This document shows, one piece after another, positions 27,586-36,264 of a stretch of 64,000 nt of DNA. The DNA comes from [Clostridium] innocuum (GTDB taxonomy: Bacteria; Bacillota_I; Bacilli_A; Erysipelotrichales; Erysipelotrichaceae), in contig CP048838.1 of NCBI GenBank assembly GCA_012317185.1, positions 372,001 through 436,000 on the forward strand, in the 5' to 3' direction. A program made the translations under genes and the position numbers. Each line of letters opens with the position of its first letter. Positions within the stretch are counted from its first letter, which is position 1. The notes beneath the pieces are model-generated. The model made no database searches and was not told where the DNA came from. It saw only the letters and a list, made by a program, of their open reading frames with translations.

Positions 27586-28650
27586 TTAGCGATTCTCCGC
27601 TTTATAAGCGTTAATTTTGTTTTCATCAAGCGATGTGATGATGGCAAGCAGTGCACTCTTCGCACAATCGTAATCACGTATATCAATCATGCTGTTTCCC
27701 GTATGGACATTACGTGCGCAGATGCAGGCGCTTAAGGTTGGACAGCCGGAAAATAATTTATGTATCCAGGCTGCGTCTGTCTGTGCCATATTATAGTAAT
27801 ACTGATAGGGCAGCTGCTGATTCTTACAGGTCTGTACAAGGGTATCCAGCAATAGGCGATTTGGCATCATGCCCTTATCATAATAACGAATCAGGATTCC
27901 TTTTCCAAGCTGCCCGACTGCCTGTTCATCCCTGGTGATGTCGTTTGCTGAACTGCAGTCCAATACGATTCCCATATCCGGATGAATCAGTCCTGTCGCT
28001 GTCGTTCCACCCCGTATACCTGCTTCCTCCTGTACGGTTGCTCCGATATACAAATCCACATCAAGCTTTGTTTCCTTCAGTGCCTGCAGCAGCTCGATAG
28101 CCATAATACAGCCATAGCGATTATCCCATGCCTTGGAAAGGATGCGATGACCGTCACCAAGCATGGCAAATCCGCCGTCAAGAACGGCGCTGTCTCCAAC
28201 CTTAACGCCCCAATCAGCAGCCATTTCGGCATTTTCCGCACCGAAATCTATCCGCATATGCTTTGTGTCGCAGGCGGCTATTTCATCCTTATCACATACG
28301 ATGGTACCGATGTACTCTCTACCGCTGGCTGCCTTTAAACGCACCCGCTGTGCATGCAGACTTTGTGCATCCATCCCGCCGATACATATAAATTCAGCAA
28401 GGCCGTTCTTCTTAATACTTGTAATCATAAAGCCTACCTCATCCATATGACCGCAGATCATCACTCTTAATGCATTCGGTTTTCCGCTTTTCTTTACGGC
28501 GAAGATAGAACCCAGATTATCGTATATAATTTCATCAGCATAGGGCTCCATATGCGTTTTCATAATTTTTGAGATATTCCTTTCATCTCCGGAGATACCA
28601 ACAGCCTGTGTTAACTCCTCCATTAAAGCAATCGTTTCATTCGTCAACAT
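27586..28650 (-). CDS. M42 family aminopeptidase (second paralogue)
   Basis: A 354-residue M42 peptidase, first gene of the pair. It shares GHMDEVGFM, SKAWDNRYG, VQEEAGIRGG and VLDCSS, with the last ligand in ARNVHTGNSMIDIRDY. It differs from its neighbour in the variable central domain and the C-terminal ligand context, so it is a paralogue, not a recent copy. A regulon site lies 68 bases before the start. Confidence 0.92.
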   Translation of the reverse strand: MLTNETIALMEELTQAVGISGDERNISKIMKTHMEPYADEIIYDNLGSIFAVKKSGKPNALRVMICGHMDEVGFMITSIKKNGLAEFICIGGMDAQSLHAQRVRLKAASGREYIGTIVCDKDEIAACDTKHMRIDFGAENAEMAADWGVKVGDSAVLDGGFAMLGDGHRILSKAWDNRYGCIMAIELLQALKETKLDVDLYIGATVQEEAGIRGGTTATGLIHPDMGIVLDCSSANDITRDEQAVGQLGKGILIRYYDKGMMPNRLLLDTLVQTCKNQQLPYQYYYNMAQTDAAWIHKLFSGCPTLSACICARNVHTGNSMIDIRDYDCAKSALLAIITSLDENKINAYKAENR

Positions 28651-28717
28651 AAATACACCTCTTTCTCTTTCATAAATTCATTATAGGCCTTTTAGAAATA
28701 ATGTATTTGAAGATTGC

Positions 28718-28734
28718 TTCCTATGTATTAGGAA
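28718..28734. promoter_or_regulatory. Regulon site f: TTCCTA-N5-TAGGAA
   Basis: TTCCTA-TGTAT-TAGGAA, 68 bases before the M42 operon (minus strand); it abuts the T-run of the upstream gene's terminator. Confidence 0.65.
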
Positions 28735-28763
28735 AAAAGAAAAGCAGCAAAACAGCTGCTTTC
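28733..28763 (-). terminator. Terminator after the GrdB-like gene
   Basis: On the minus strand AAAGCAGC-loop-GCTGCTTT is followed by TCTTTTTT. Confidence 0.85.
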
Positions 28764-28782
28764 CATGTAATCAATAAGGCCT

Positions 28783-29307
28783 TTAATGATATGCATATTC
28801 CTTGATCATATCACTGACATCTTCTTTTTTCGCAAGCTTCAGGGCAAACTCACACATCATTGCCAGACTTTGCGGTAATCCCGTACCACCCTTTTTCGGC
28901 ATTTTAAGAATGGTCACATGATTTTTAAATTCATCAATAGCTGTACCGCATTCCTCAGACATGATAGCAAACGCCGGTATGTCTGTCAGCTCATTGATTG
29001 TCTGAGCTGTTTTTGCGGCCATTTTTCCATAGTTCCCGTAATTAAAGCACGGACCGCAGATTACCACATCCGGATTGAGCTTCTTGCTCATAGCAGCAAA
29101 TCTTTTTCCGTTGGTATCCGGATCCTGTGCAAAGGTTCCATCACCGCAATACAGTGTTGCACAGATGCTTCCTCCCATATCCGTTAAAGTCTTTTCAAAC
29201 ATATGACATGAACCTATTGCCATCGGTTTTCCTCCCATTGCCAAATCAGGACTTTCTTTTCCGCCAAGTCCTGCCTGCGTTTGATCAAATACCATCAATA
29301 CTTTCAT
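28783..29307 (-). CDS. GrdB-like protein (glycine/sarcosine/betaine reductase B N-terminal domain only)
   Basis: A 174-residue protein like the N-terminal domain of reductase component B (GrdB) and D-proline reductase: FDQTQAGLGGKE, a CGDGTF segment, NPDVVICGPCFNYGNYG where GrdB has AGPAFNAGRYG, and IPAFAIM. GrdB proteins are about 430 residues and carry a selenocysteine domain; that half is missing, and no TGA codon or SECIS-like extension is seen. No grdA, grdC or grdD genes are near. It follows a PTS IIB gene by one base, so it is made with a sugar transporter. Its function is unknown. Confidence 0.65.
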   Translation of the reverse strand: MKVLMVFDQTQAGLGGKESPDLAMGGKPMAIGSCHMFEKTLTDMGGSICATLYCGDGTFAQDPDTNGKRFAAMSKKLNPDVVICGPCFNYGNYGKMAAKTAQTINELTDIPAFAIMSEECGTAIDEFKNHVTILKMPKKGGTGLPQSLAMMCEFALKLAKKEDVSDMIKEYAYH

Positions 29308-29308
29308 T

Positions 29309-29638
29309 TTATAATTCTCCTCGCTTTCTTTTCTGCAACAGAAGCAATGCTTTCTTTAATACTTTTTCACCGTCCATCATCCCATAATCCTCCTGTGAAA
29401 TCAGCATGACAGGGGTTCGCTCATCAAAGCGCTTTTTCGTCTCATCAAAAAGATATTTTACCTGTGGACCCAGCAGGATGATATCCGGATGTTTTTCTTC
29501 AACGATGCTTTGCATCTTTTTATAAGAGAATGCATTAACTTCGATTGGAAGCATGTGTTTATCAGCACAGTCCTGCATACGGCTTGCCAGTAAACTTGTA
29601 GACATTCCCTGGTCACAGAACAAATAAAGTCGTTTCAT
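29309..29638 (-). CDS. PTS system lactose/cellobiose-family IIB component (second copy)
   Basis: A 109-residue IIB with the phosphorylated Cys in LYLFCDQGMSTSLLASRM and the ILLGPQVKYLFDE segment. It closely resembles the IIB at 21351, sharing the EKVLK C-terminal motif, so the two arose by duplication. It heads an operon with the GrdB-like gene and has a perfect regulon palindrome 62 bases upstream. IIC for either IIB is probably the one at 30004. Confidence 0.94.
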   Translation of the reverse strand: MKRLYLFCDQGMSTSLLASRMQDCADKHMLPIEVNAFSYKKMQSIVEEKHPDIILLGPQVKYLFDETKKRFDERTPVMLISQEDYGMMDGEKVLKKALLLLQKRKRGEL

Positions 29639-29699
29639 ACATCATCCTCCCTTATACATTCATTATAAATCCTTTTCATGTGCAATATAACCAATCATA

Positions 29700-29718
29700 T
29701 TTCCTAACTGTTAGGAAA
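29700..29718. promoter_or_regulatory. Regulon site g: perfect palindrome
   Basis: TTTCCTAA-CTG-TTAGGAAA, 62 bases before the second IIB gene (minus strand). Confidence 0.75.
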
Positions 29719-29913
29719 TATATCTATGACCAATACTTAATCACAGCTTTTTTCGTGCAAAAAAGAGGTAGCAAATGCACGATAACAGGAGTCATAACGG
29801 GCTTGAAATTTCCGGCTAACATCGTATTGCTTGAGTCGCAAAGAAAGAGCTGTAATTCATGCTTATCACATTTTCATAATATATATCTATTGAGATTGGA
29901 AGGGGGGGCAGCT

Positions 29914-29964
29914 AAGAAAAAGAGGCTTCGCATCTTATTGGTGCAATACAACAGATGTGAAACC
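29914..29964 (-). terminator. Terminator of the IIC gene
   Basis: On the minus strand GGTTTCACATCT and AGATGCGAAGCC pair (two mismatches), followed by TCTTTTTC. Confidence 0.7.
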
Positions 29965-30003
29965 CGCTCAGTCTATAGCTGTGTAAGAATAGCGTCTGGT
30001 ATG

Positions 30004-31365
30004 TTACAGATCATCCAATGATAAATCATCAAATGAAATATCTTCTTCCTCTGTACCCTCTGAATTTTCTTCATCATGCAAATAACCTTTATCGAGCGCT
30101 TTAATGAATGGGAAATAGATACAGCATCCGATAACCAGCAGAATAATCTGCCATACTGCGGCAATCCAGCTTCCTGTTGATAACCAGCCGGAGAATCCGA
30201 TTGGAGTCGTCCACGGTAAGTTGACACCGGTTGTCTTTGGCAGAATTTCTGCTATTGTCAGTAAGTAGGATGTAACTAAATTAAATAATGGTACAAAGAT
30301 GAACGGTATAATCATAATCGGGTTTAATACGATAGGCAATCCGAAAATGATTGGTTCATTGATACCGAAAATACCCGGAACAATGCTTAATCTACCCAAC
30401 ACCTTGATACGTTCAGATTTACAGAACAGCAGCATACAAATAACGAGCGATAGCGTACTTCCACCGCCGCCAAAGTTCGTGAAGAAGTTTGAGAACGGAT
30501 TGGTAAAGATATGCGGTAGTTCATTATTCGGCGTTCCTGCTTCAAATGCAAGCAGCTGATCGGCAGTTAATACGTTGCCGATGAAGAATACAGAGTTCAT
30601 TACGGCAGGACCGTTTATACCGAAGAACCAGAGGAATGTACACATGAAGCTGTAAATAGCATTTGCCCCCAGAGTATCCCCCAGTCCTTTCATAGGCGTC
30701 TGAAGTACGGTGAATACAAAACCCTGTGCGGTTTCAAATGGTGTAAATTCAAAGAAGATACGAATCAGGAAGCATACCAGTAAAACGATGGCACTAGGTA
30801 CCAATGCAGCGAAGGAGTCTGCTACAGCAGGTGGCACACCCTTTGGCATTTTGATTGTCCATCCCTTTTTGTAAACCCAGATAAACAGAAGTACGCAGAG
30901 TATAGAGCAGCACAGAGCCATGAAGATACCGTTCGTACCGATATTATCAAAGGATAAACCTGCAAATGCACCTTCTAAAACCACTTTTCCCGCGTCATTG
31001 ACCGCATCATGAATGACCGGCTGCAGGATGAAAAATGAAACTAAGGCAACGGCAGCGCCCTGTATTTTATCTCCACCAAACTCTCTGGCCATAGCATAGC
31101 CAGTACCCAAACAAGTCAGTAAAGCGGTACAGTTAAAGGTTGCGCGAGATACGGCTTTAAACCATTCCTCCCAGCCTGCCCCAAATACTCCTGTCCAGAA
31201 GTCAGACCATCCGGGTATCGGAAAATTGGCGATCAATAAGAAAATCGAACCGACGATCAGTAATGGCGTGGCTATTAAGAAGCCATCACGAATGGCAATC
31301 AAGACTCTGTTTTTACTTAGCACATCAGACATTGGCATAAGTATTTTCTCAAGCTTGTTAAACAT
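30004..31365 (-). CDS. PTS system lactose/cellobiose-family IIC component (permease)
   Basis: A 453-residue membrane permease of the Lac/Cel EIIC family with about ten hydrophobic segments. Marks: the N-terminal LIAIRDGFLIATPLLIVGS, WFFGINGPAVMN, and the sugar-binding GINEPIIFGLPIVLNP late in the protein. It has no fused IIB, so it must work with the separate IIA and IIB proteins at 21690, 21351 and 29309. The C-terminus is a long acidic tail. Monocistronic, with a regulon site 104 bases upstream. Confidence 0.94.
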   Translation of the reverse strand: MFNKLEKILMPMSDVLSKNRVLIAIRDGFLIATPLLIVGSIFLLIANFPIPGWSDFWTGVFGAGWEEWFKAVSRATFNCTALLTCLGTGYAMAREFGGDKIQGAAVALVSFFILQPVIHDAVNDAGKVVLEGAFAGLSFDNIGTNGIFMALCCSILCVLLFIWVYKKGWTIKMPKGVPPAVADSFAALVPSAIVLLVCFLIRIFFEFTPFETAQGFVFTVLQTPMKGLGDTLGANAIYSFMCTFLWFFGINGPAVMNSVFFIGNVLTADQLLAFEAGTPNNELPHIFTNPFSNFFTNFGGGGSTLSLVICMLLFCKSERIKVLGRLSIVPGIFGINEPIIFGLPIVLNPIMIIPFIFVPLFNLVTSYLLTIAEILPKTTGVNLPWTTPIGFSGWLSTGSWIAAVWQIILLVIGCCIYFPFIKALDKGYLHDEENSEGTEEEDISFDDLSLDDL

Positions 31366-31468
31366 TTTATTTCCTCCTCTTTTTTGTCTTAAAAAATTTA
31401 ATCGTGCGCACTAAACTTTTTACAATCTAATTATAATAAAAGTTTACTGCTCGCAACATGAAAATGAT

Positions 31469-31485
31469 TTCCTAAGGTATAGGAA
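31469..31485. promoter_or_regulatory. Regulon site h: TTCCTA-N5-TAGGAA
   Basis: TTCCTA-AGGTA-TAGGAA, 104 bases before the IIC start (minus strand). Confidence 0.65.
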
Positions 31486-31519
31486 ATCCACTTTTTCTGA
31501 CGGTGATGGAAAACATAAA

Positions 31520-31805
31520 TATAGATATATTGCAGGAAATGTATCTATTGCAGGGAACAGCAGGATATCGGAATGAAGAACTAAAAAAGCAGGGATAATA
31601 AAAGATATCAGGGTCAGGGACTTAAAATGCAGAGAAAAGCAGAGTATCGAAGTGAAAAACTGGAAAAAGCAGCGATAAGTAAGATGTCGGCATGAAGAAC
31701 TGAAAAAGCAGCGAAAAGCAGGATATCAAAGAAGGGGCAAAGAAGCGGAGAAAAGAAGGATATCGAAGTATAGGACTAAAAAAACAGAAAAGGATTTTAG
31801 AGTGA
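31520..31805. repeat. Degenerate tandem array with ~39-40 base period
   Basis: The core GATATC and variants (GTATC, GATGTC) recurs at 31564, 31604, 31643, 31683, 31722 and 31759, steps of 37-40 bases, with a weaker copy at 31524. Around it run AAAAGCAG and GAAGAACTGAAAAAGCAG. The period is not a multiple of three and frames are broken, so it is not coding repeats. Confidence 0.75.
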
Positions 31806-31811
31806 AAAATT

Positions 31812-31839
31812 AAGAAAAAACAGGGATTCTCATCCCTGT
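31812..31839 (-). terminator. Terminator of the regulator-RDD operon
   Basis: On the minus strand ACAGGGA-TGAGAA-TCCCTGT followed by TTTTTTCTT. Confidence 0.88.
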
Positions 31840-31853
31840 CGACAGTGCTGCGG

Positions 31854-32546
31854 CTATAAAGCATGGTAGTCGGATACATCTTCTTTTTGAAGCATATATA
31901 CTTTTGTTTTACCGAGATAATCATGAAGCATACGGCGGTCGTAATTTGTCAGGGTGATGATAAAAGATAAAAATGTCATGAAATAGGTAATGTAGCCAAA
32001 GGAAGCGGGATAATCAATTTTGGCAGTCAGAACGATCAGCTGCACGACATAGGTGGTCGTGAAGGCCGCAAGCTCAAGGAAGGTCATCCCAATGACATTT
32101 CTCATAAATAAAGCTTTGGCTGTAGCTTTTGAATTATCCATCATTACGATTTTATAATTTAATAAACGCTTTGCGGGTGTCTGTCCCGGCCATATTTTTA
32201 ATGGTATATACACATAATAAAACGTATAGAATAAGAATACAAAGAATGTGATAATATATGCCCAATGCAACGGAATGCCAGCCAGTATTTGTGTAGTATT
32301 CGTCGAGCCGGTGAGGGAAGCTTGGATGATGACCAATGGAATTACGCAGAATATATTGGCAAGCATGAAATCCATCAGATACCCGAAAAATCTTCTGATA
32401 TTCGACACGGGAGAATGCTCTGTATCTTTTACAAGGGTATCCTGCTTTTTCAATAATGCAATGCTTAAACGATCAATGAGCCCCAGCTTCTTTTCTCTGT
32501 AATGTTTTGTTGGTTTCTTATTATTTTCAGTGATTTTCGCAATCAT
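31854..32546 (-). CDS. RDD family membrane protein
   Basis: A 230-residue integral membrane protein. The RDD domain is recognised by RRFFGYLMDFMLAN (Arg, then Asp in the first segment) and KIWPGQTPAKRLLNYKIV, with four or more membrane segments. RDD proteins are poorly understood; some act in ion balance. The ATG at 32546 has GAGGAG upstream; the GTG at 32561 overlaps that site. It follows the PRD regulator with the regulator's stop inside the ribosome binding site, so both are on one transcript. Confidence 0.85.
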   Translation of the reverse strand: MIAKITENNKKPTKHYREKKLGLIDRLSIALLKKQDTLVKDTEHSPVSNIRRFFGYLMDFMLANIFCVIPLVIIQASLTGSTNTTQILAGIPLHWAYIITFFVFLFYTFYYVYIPLKIWPGQTPAKRLLNYKIVMMDNSKATAKALFMRNVIGMTFLELAAFTTTYVVQLIVLTAKIDYPASFGYITYFMTFLSFIITLTNYDRRMLHDYLGKTKVYMLQKEDVSDYHAL

Positions 32547-32557
32547 AATATCTCTCC

Positions 32558-34471
32558 TCACTCCACGATACGTGCAATAAAGTCATTATAATCATGACTT
32601 TCTAAAAGTGTCGCAAACCGATTGGCATCACTCACTGCATTGCTCAGCCAGTCAAAGAACAGCTTCAGCATATAGCGGTCTGCATCATTGATCGCGAGCA
32701 GTATGACCAGCTTTACTTCAAAAGGTCCCCATGGAATCGGATTCTTCAAAATAGCAACGGATATGTTGGATTTAATGCTCATTACATTGAAGCTATGCGG
32801 TACGGCAAAGCTGTAGGCAAAGGAGGTTGCGGACATGGATTCTCTTTTCAAGACAGATTCCTTGAATCCATCCGGTATATAACCGGATGCCTGCAAATTA
32901 TCACACATATAATTGATTACGTCCTCATGCGTCGCTATATCAACATCTGTATAGAAGAATCGTGGTTCTATCATACCGGATATACCTTCTTCAAACTCTT
33001 TCTGAAAATGCTTCTTATCCAATAGGTTCAGCGCCTGGAAAATACGGCTTTCGTCCTCTAAATTGATAAACAATGAAATTTGAATCGTGGCGATATCCAG
33101 ATCATGCTGCAGGGGGAGCGTTGTCAGTATCAGATCAGGCCGTGCATTAAGAATTGTTTTCTGTTCGAAGAAGTTCAGACATTCCACGATGGCCATTCGC
33201 TCACCGAACCGATTTTCTACTTTTTTGACGCACATATTGCTTAATGCCTGATCGTGTGGATAAATCATAATAACCCGGTATTTTCCCGACAGGTTCGCAC
33301 GCTCGAAGGCAGCACCGAGATGCAGCGATAGAAAACCTATTTCGTTTTCACCGATCACCTCATTTAATTGCTCTTCCAGATACCGGGCAACACGTATTCC
33401 CATTTCAAATACCAGAGGATATTTACGTTTGATCTCCTGCAGATATACATTGGATACATCATGTTTTCTTATCTGGCGTTCCATGAGTGACTGCATGTGC
33501 ATTTTTAAACCGATACGCAAATCACTGTCTTGTGCGAAATCAATATCAAAATCATCATGAATAACTTCTAACATGCCGTCGATAATATCATCACTTGTTA
33601 AGCTATCATGAAATTCATGAACCAGATCCTTTGAGTAACTGGTTCCTTTCTTTCCCATCAATAACAATGCAAGCAGCGCGATTTCATCCTCAACTATTTC
33701 TATACGTATCTTCTTGGCTGTATTCTGAAAAAATTCACGTGCTATCTCATATTCCTGACTTTTCTTTAATTCTTCATAATTGCGTTCCGTATGTATATAG
33801 TTATGTCGTAAAATTCGTTCGATTGCGATTCCCACATGAACCATCAGCATCGGAAATGCCATTTCACGTACATGGAAATTGTATTTGTTAAACGTTTCTT
33901 CAAGTGTATCCTTAACAATCAGTAAATCGAAATCATTATACAATGCCGCAAGGTTATTCAAATTCAGAAAATTACCCTGTGTTTCCTCGGCTAATAAATC
34001 TTTATACAGCTTGCGCTTGCTCTCTTCATCACCTTCTAAATGGATAAAGTTCTTAGAGCGTACCAATCTTAACTGCTCATAAGGCTCAATCATTCTTTTT
34101 ATACGTTTAATATCATTATCAATCGAATATTCACTAACAAATACCTGATCCTGTAAATTGGTGATGCTTAGTTCATTTCGCTGAAATAGAAGCTGCTGTA
34201 TGATATATATACATCGTTCCTGCGGTGTCTGTGCGATTGGCTGTTCGATTTCAATGTTCAGCGTCCGAAGAATTTCCTGATTCAAATGATATCCATAGCG
34301 AAGATTGGACTCAATCAATGCATTCTCATAATAACGATTAATGGAATCAATGTCTGAGCGTATGGTACGATCTGATACATTTAGAAGCTTGGACAATTCT
34401 TTACCTGTAATCCAATCGTTAGAGTCATTCATCATCATGATGATTTTTTCCTGTCTTTTATTTAGTCCCAT
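32558..34471 (-). CDS. PRD-domain PTS-controlled transcriptional regulator (LicR/MtlR type)
   Basis: A 637-residue regulator. Layout: N-terminal helix-turn-helix (about 1-60, LSKLLNVSDRTIRSDI), second HTH/Mga-like region (about 85-145), PRD1 and PRD2 (about 180-400, with His in MVHVGIAIERI and LSLHLGAAFER), an EIIB-like domain (about 405-490) in which the usual Cys position reads Tyr-Pro, and a C-terminal EIIA domain (about 500-637) with the active His in FAVPHSFN. The PTS phosphorylates such proteins to set their activity. A TTCCTA/TAGGAA site sits 62 bases before the start, so it may control itself and the whole island. Confidence 0.92.
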   Translation of the reverse strand: MGLNKRQEKIIMMMNDSNDWITGKELSKLLNVSDRTIRSDIDSINRYYENALIESNLRYGYHLNQEILRTLNIEIEQPIAQTPQERCIYIIQQLLFQRNELSITNLQDQVFVSEYSIDNDIKRIKRMIEPYEQLRLVRSKNFIHLEGDEESKRKLYKDLLAEETQGNFLNLNNLAALYNDFDLLIVKDTLEETFNKYNFHVREMAFPMLMVHVGIAIERILRHNYIHTERNYEELKKSQEYEIAREFFQNTAKKIRIEIVEDEIALLALLLMGKKGTSYSKDLVHEFHDSLTSDDIIDGMLEVIHDDFDIDFAQDSDLRIGLKMHMQSLMERQIRKHDVSNVYLQEIKRKYPLVFEMGIRVARYLEEQLNEVIGENEIGFLSLHLGAAFERANLSGKYRVIMIYPHDQALSNMCVKKVENRFGERMAIVECLNFFEQKTILNARPDLILTTLPLQHDLDIATIQISLFINLEDESRIFQALNLLDKKHFQKEFEEGISGMIEPRFFYTDVDIATHEDVINYMCDNLQASGYIPDGFKESVLKRESMSATSFAYSFAVPHSFNVMSIKSNISVAILKNPIPWGPFEVKLVILLAINDADRYMLKLFFDWLSNAVSDANRFATLLESHDYNDFIARIVE

Positions 34472-34532
34472 GTTGTCAATCCTCTCTAAATAGTATTATA
34501 TAGAATAATCTTCAGGAAGTAATTAACATTTT

Positions 34533-34549
34533 TTCCTAACTCTTAGGAA
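34533..34549. promoter_or_regulatory. Regulon site i: TTCCTA-N5-TAGGAA
   Basis: TTCCTA-ACTCT-TAGGAA, 62 bases before the PRD regulator (minus strand), consistent with autoregulation. Confidence 0.7.
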
Positions 34550-35045
34550 GTTTTGCGAATTGGTTATTGAAATTTTCTTTTTTACACAGGAGCAGAGGGA
34601 AAAGAGAAGCGTTATTCTTTTCTTTAAGTACAACTGGTCTTTCTGTATAGTCAGGGCTGAGACTGCTGTCGTAGCAGTATAGCTGAATAGGAGATATGCT
34701 TTTTTCCTCTAATACTATGATAAAGAGTGTCATAATGGATAGGCTAAGTCACAGTACCTAAAATACGCTATGCGGTGCTCCTGCGATAAAGGATTTTATG
34801 CGGCTCTGTTTGAAAAGAAGGTCATGCCTGCATAAGGGATAAACAGAAGGATGTTATTCCTCAGGTCTGTATGCCATGCATTTAAAATATTGAAGGAACT
34901 CTGCTACAAGCATTTGATCTATTTCTGTAACCCGCATTCAAGGTTATCAATATCCTGTTGATTAGCTGCAATATGTCATATTCAGGAAAAGATTCGGTTC
35001 GTGTGCGATGAAGCGGCCTGTCACATGCGGCAGAAGAATGCATTT

Positions 35046-35062
35046 TTCCTACCGCCTAGGAA
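35046..35062. promoter_or_regulatory. Regulon site j: TTCCTA-N5-TAGGAA
   Basis: TTCCTA-CCGCC-TAGGAA, 66 bases before the YitT-like gene (plus strand). Confidence 0.65.
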
Positions 35063-35128
35063 ACCCTTTTAGCCACTCTCAAATGAAAAGGAATTATAAT
35101 AATGTAGAAATTAAAGAGGGGATCGTTT

Positions 35129-36001
35129 ATGTTAACACATTCATTGAAGAACAAAAAAGTACGTTATCTATTCAGCTGTATCGCAGTTGTTATCTCAGCA
35201 TTATTGCAGGCATATGTCATTCAGGTTTTTATTACACCGAGTAATCTATTGAGCAGCGGTTTTACCGGCGTTGCTATTTTGATTGATAAAATAGCTGCTT
35301 TATATGGCTGTCATATTTCAACCTCCATCGCTATCCTGATGTTAAATATTCCGGTGGCACTGATTTGTTTTAAAAGCATCAGTAAAAAATTCACCATACT
35401 TTCTACCATTCAATTTGTTTTAGCTTCTGTATTTTTAAACTTCTGTCGTTTTCAGCCGCTCTTTCATGACCTGGTGCTGAATGTTGTTTTCGGAGGATTC
35501 TTGTATGGTCTTTGTGTTGTCATCGCTTTAAAGGGAAGCGCGTCAACGGGAGGGACGGATTTCATCGCTCTTTATGTTTCCAATAAAATCGGCAGGTCTA
35601 TTTGGGAACAGGTTTTTATCTTTAATGCTTTGATATTATGCATATTCGGATTTATGTTTGGATGGCTGTACGCAGGATACTCCATTGTTTTTCAGTTTAT
35701 TACAACAAAAACGATTTCTACATTTCACCATCGCTATGAGCGTGTAACCATGCAAATTACGACAACCTTACCTGAGCTTGTTATTGATCTGTATGTTGAT
35801 CACTATCGTCACGGGATTTCCTGTATACAAGGGTATGGCGGGTATAGTAAAAAGAAAATGTATCTGCTGCATACCGTCGTTTCCTCATATGAAGTTGCTG
35901 ATATTGCGAATCTGTTGCGAGAGGCAGATCCGAGGATTATTATTAATGTATTGAATACGGAGGAGTTTTACGGAAGCTTTTATATGGCTCCTATGGAATA
36001 G
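35129..36001 (+). CDS. YitT family membrane protein
   Basis: A 290-residue protein with five to six membrane segments (about residues 1-200) and a C-terminal cytoplasmic DUF2179 domain (about 215-285). Marks: LLSSGFTGVAILIDK, LKGSASTGGTDFIALYVS and the domain ending DPRIIINVLNTEEFYGSFY. The family's transport role is unknown; some members are linked to amino acid or small-molecule export. Its upstream regulon site ties it to the peptidase/PTS island, suggesting it moves a product of that pathway, which is inference. Confidence 0.9.
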   Translation: MLTHSLKNKKVRYLFSCIAVVISALLQAYVIQVFITPSNLLSSGFTGVAILIDKIAALYGCHISTSIAILMLNIPVALICFKSISKKFTILSTIQFVLASVFLNFCRFQPLFHDLVLNVVFGGFLYGLCVVIALKGSASTGGTDFIALYVSNKIGRSIWEQVFIFNALILCIFGFMFGWLYAGYSIVFQFITTKTISTFHHRYERVTMQITTTLPELVIDLYVDHYRHGISCIQGYGGYSKKKMYLLHTVVSSYEVADIANLLREADPRIIINVLNTEEFYGSFYMAPME

Positions 36002-36264
36002 AAATGGTCAGATATATCGAATGATTAGGAAAAAGCAAACAGCACGAAAGACGAATAAATATCATGAAAGCTACATAAAAATCCTTAAAGATAGATAAAA
36101 GATATGAATACAAGCATAGAAATTAGAAGCAATCAAACATAATATAAAATAACTTAAATAGAGAAAAGAGCGGTTCTACGACTATATTCATATCTCAAAA
36201 AGCAGCTCATTCATAATTTTTTCAGCTTAATATCACATAGGGCAAGACTGTATTCTCTGACTGC
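36002..36264. other. Intergenic region, AT-rich
   Basis: Contains a lone half-site (TTAGGAAA near 36025) of the island motif and no gene. Confidence 0.35.

Larger units (their letters stand above)
29639..30003. other. Intergenic region, 365 bases
   Basis: Holds site g and the IIC terminator; no gene seen in the rest. Confidence 0.4.
31366..31853. other. Intergenic region between IIC and the RDD gene
   Basis: Contains site h, the 40-base repeat array and a terminator; strongly purine-rich on the plus strand. No gene. Confidence 0.5.
34472..35128. other. Divergent intergenic region, 657 bases
   Basis: Holds sites i and j near its two ends. No credible gene between; short frames lack ribosome binding sites. 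Confidence 0.45.

Noticed and set aside
31520..31805. CRISPR array
   Set aside because: The period is regular but the units are degenerate along their whole length, with no constant repeat and unique spacers, and no cas genes are present.
35008..35244. 78-codon frame before the YitT gene
   Set aside because: It overlaps the operator and the true YitT start in another frame and has no ribosome binding site.
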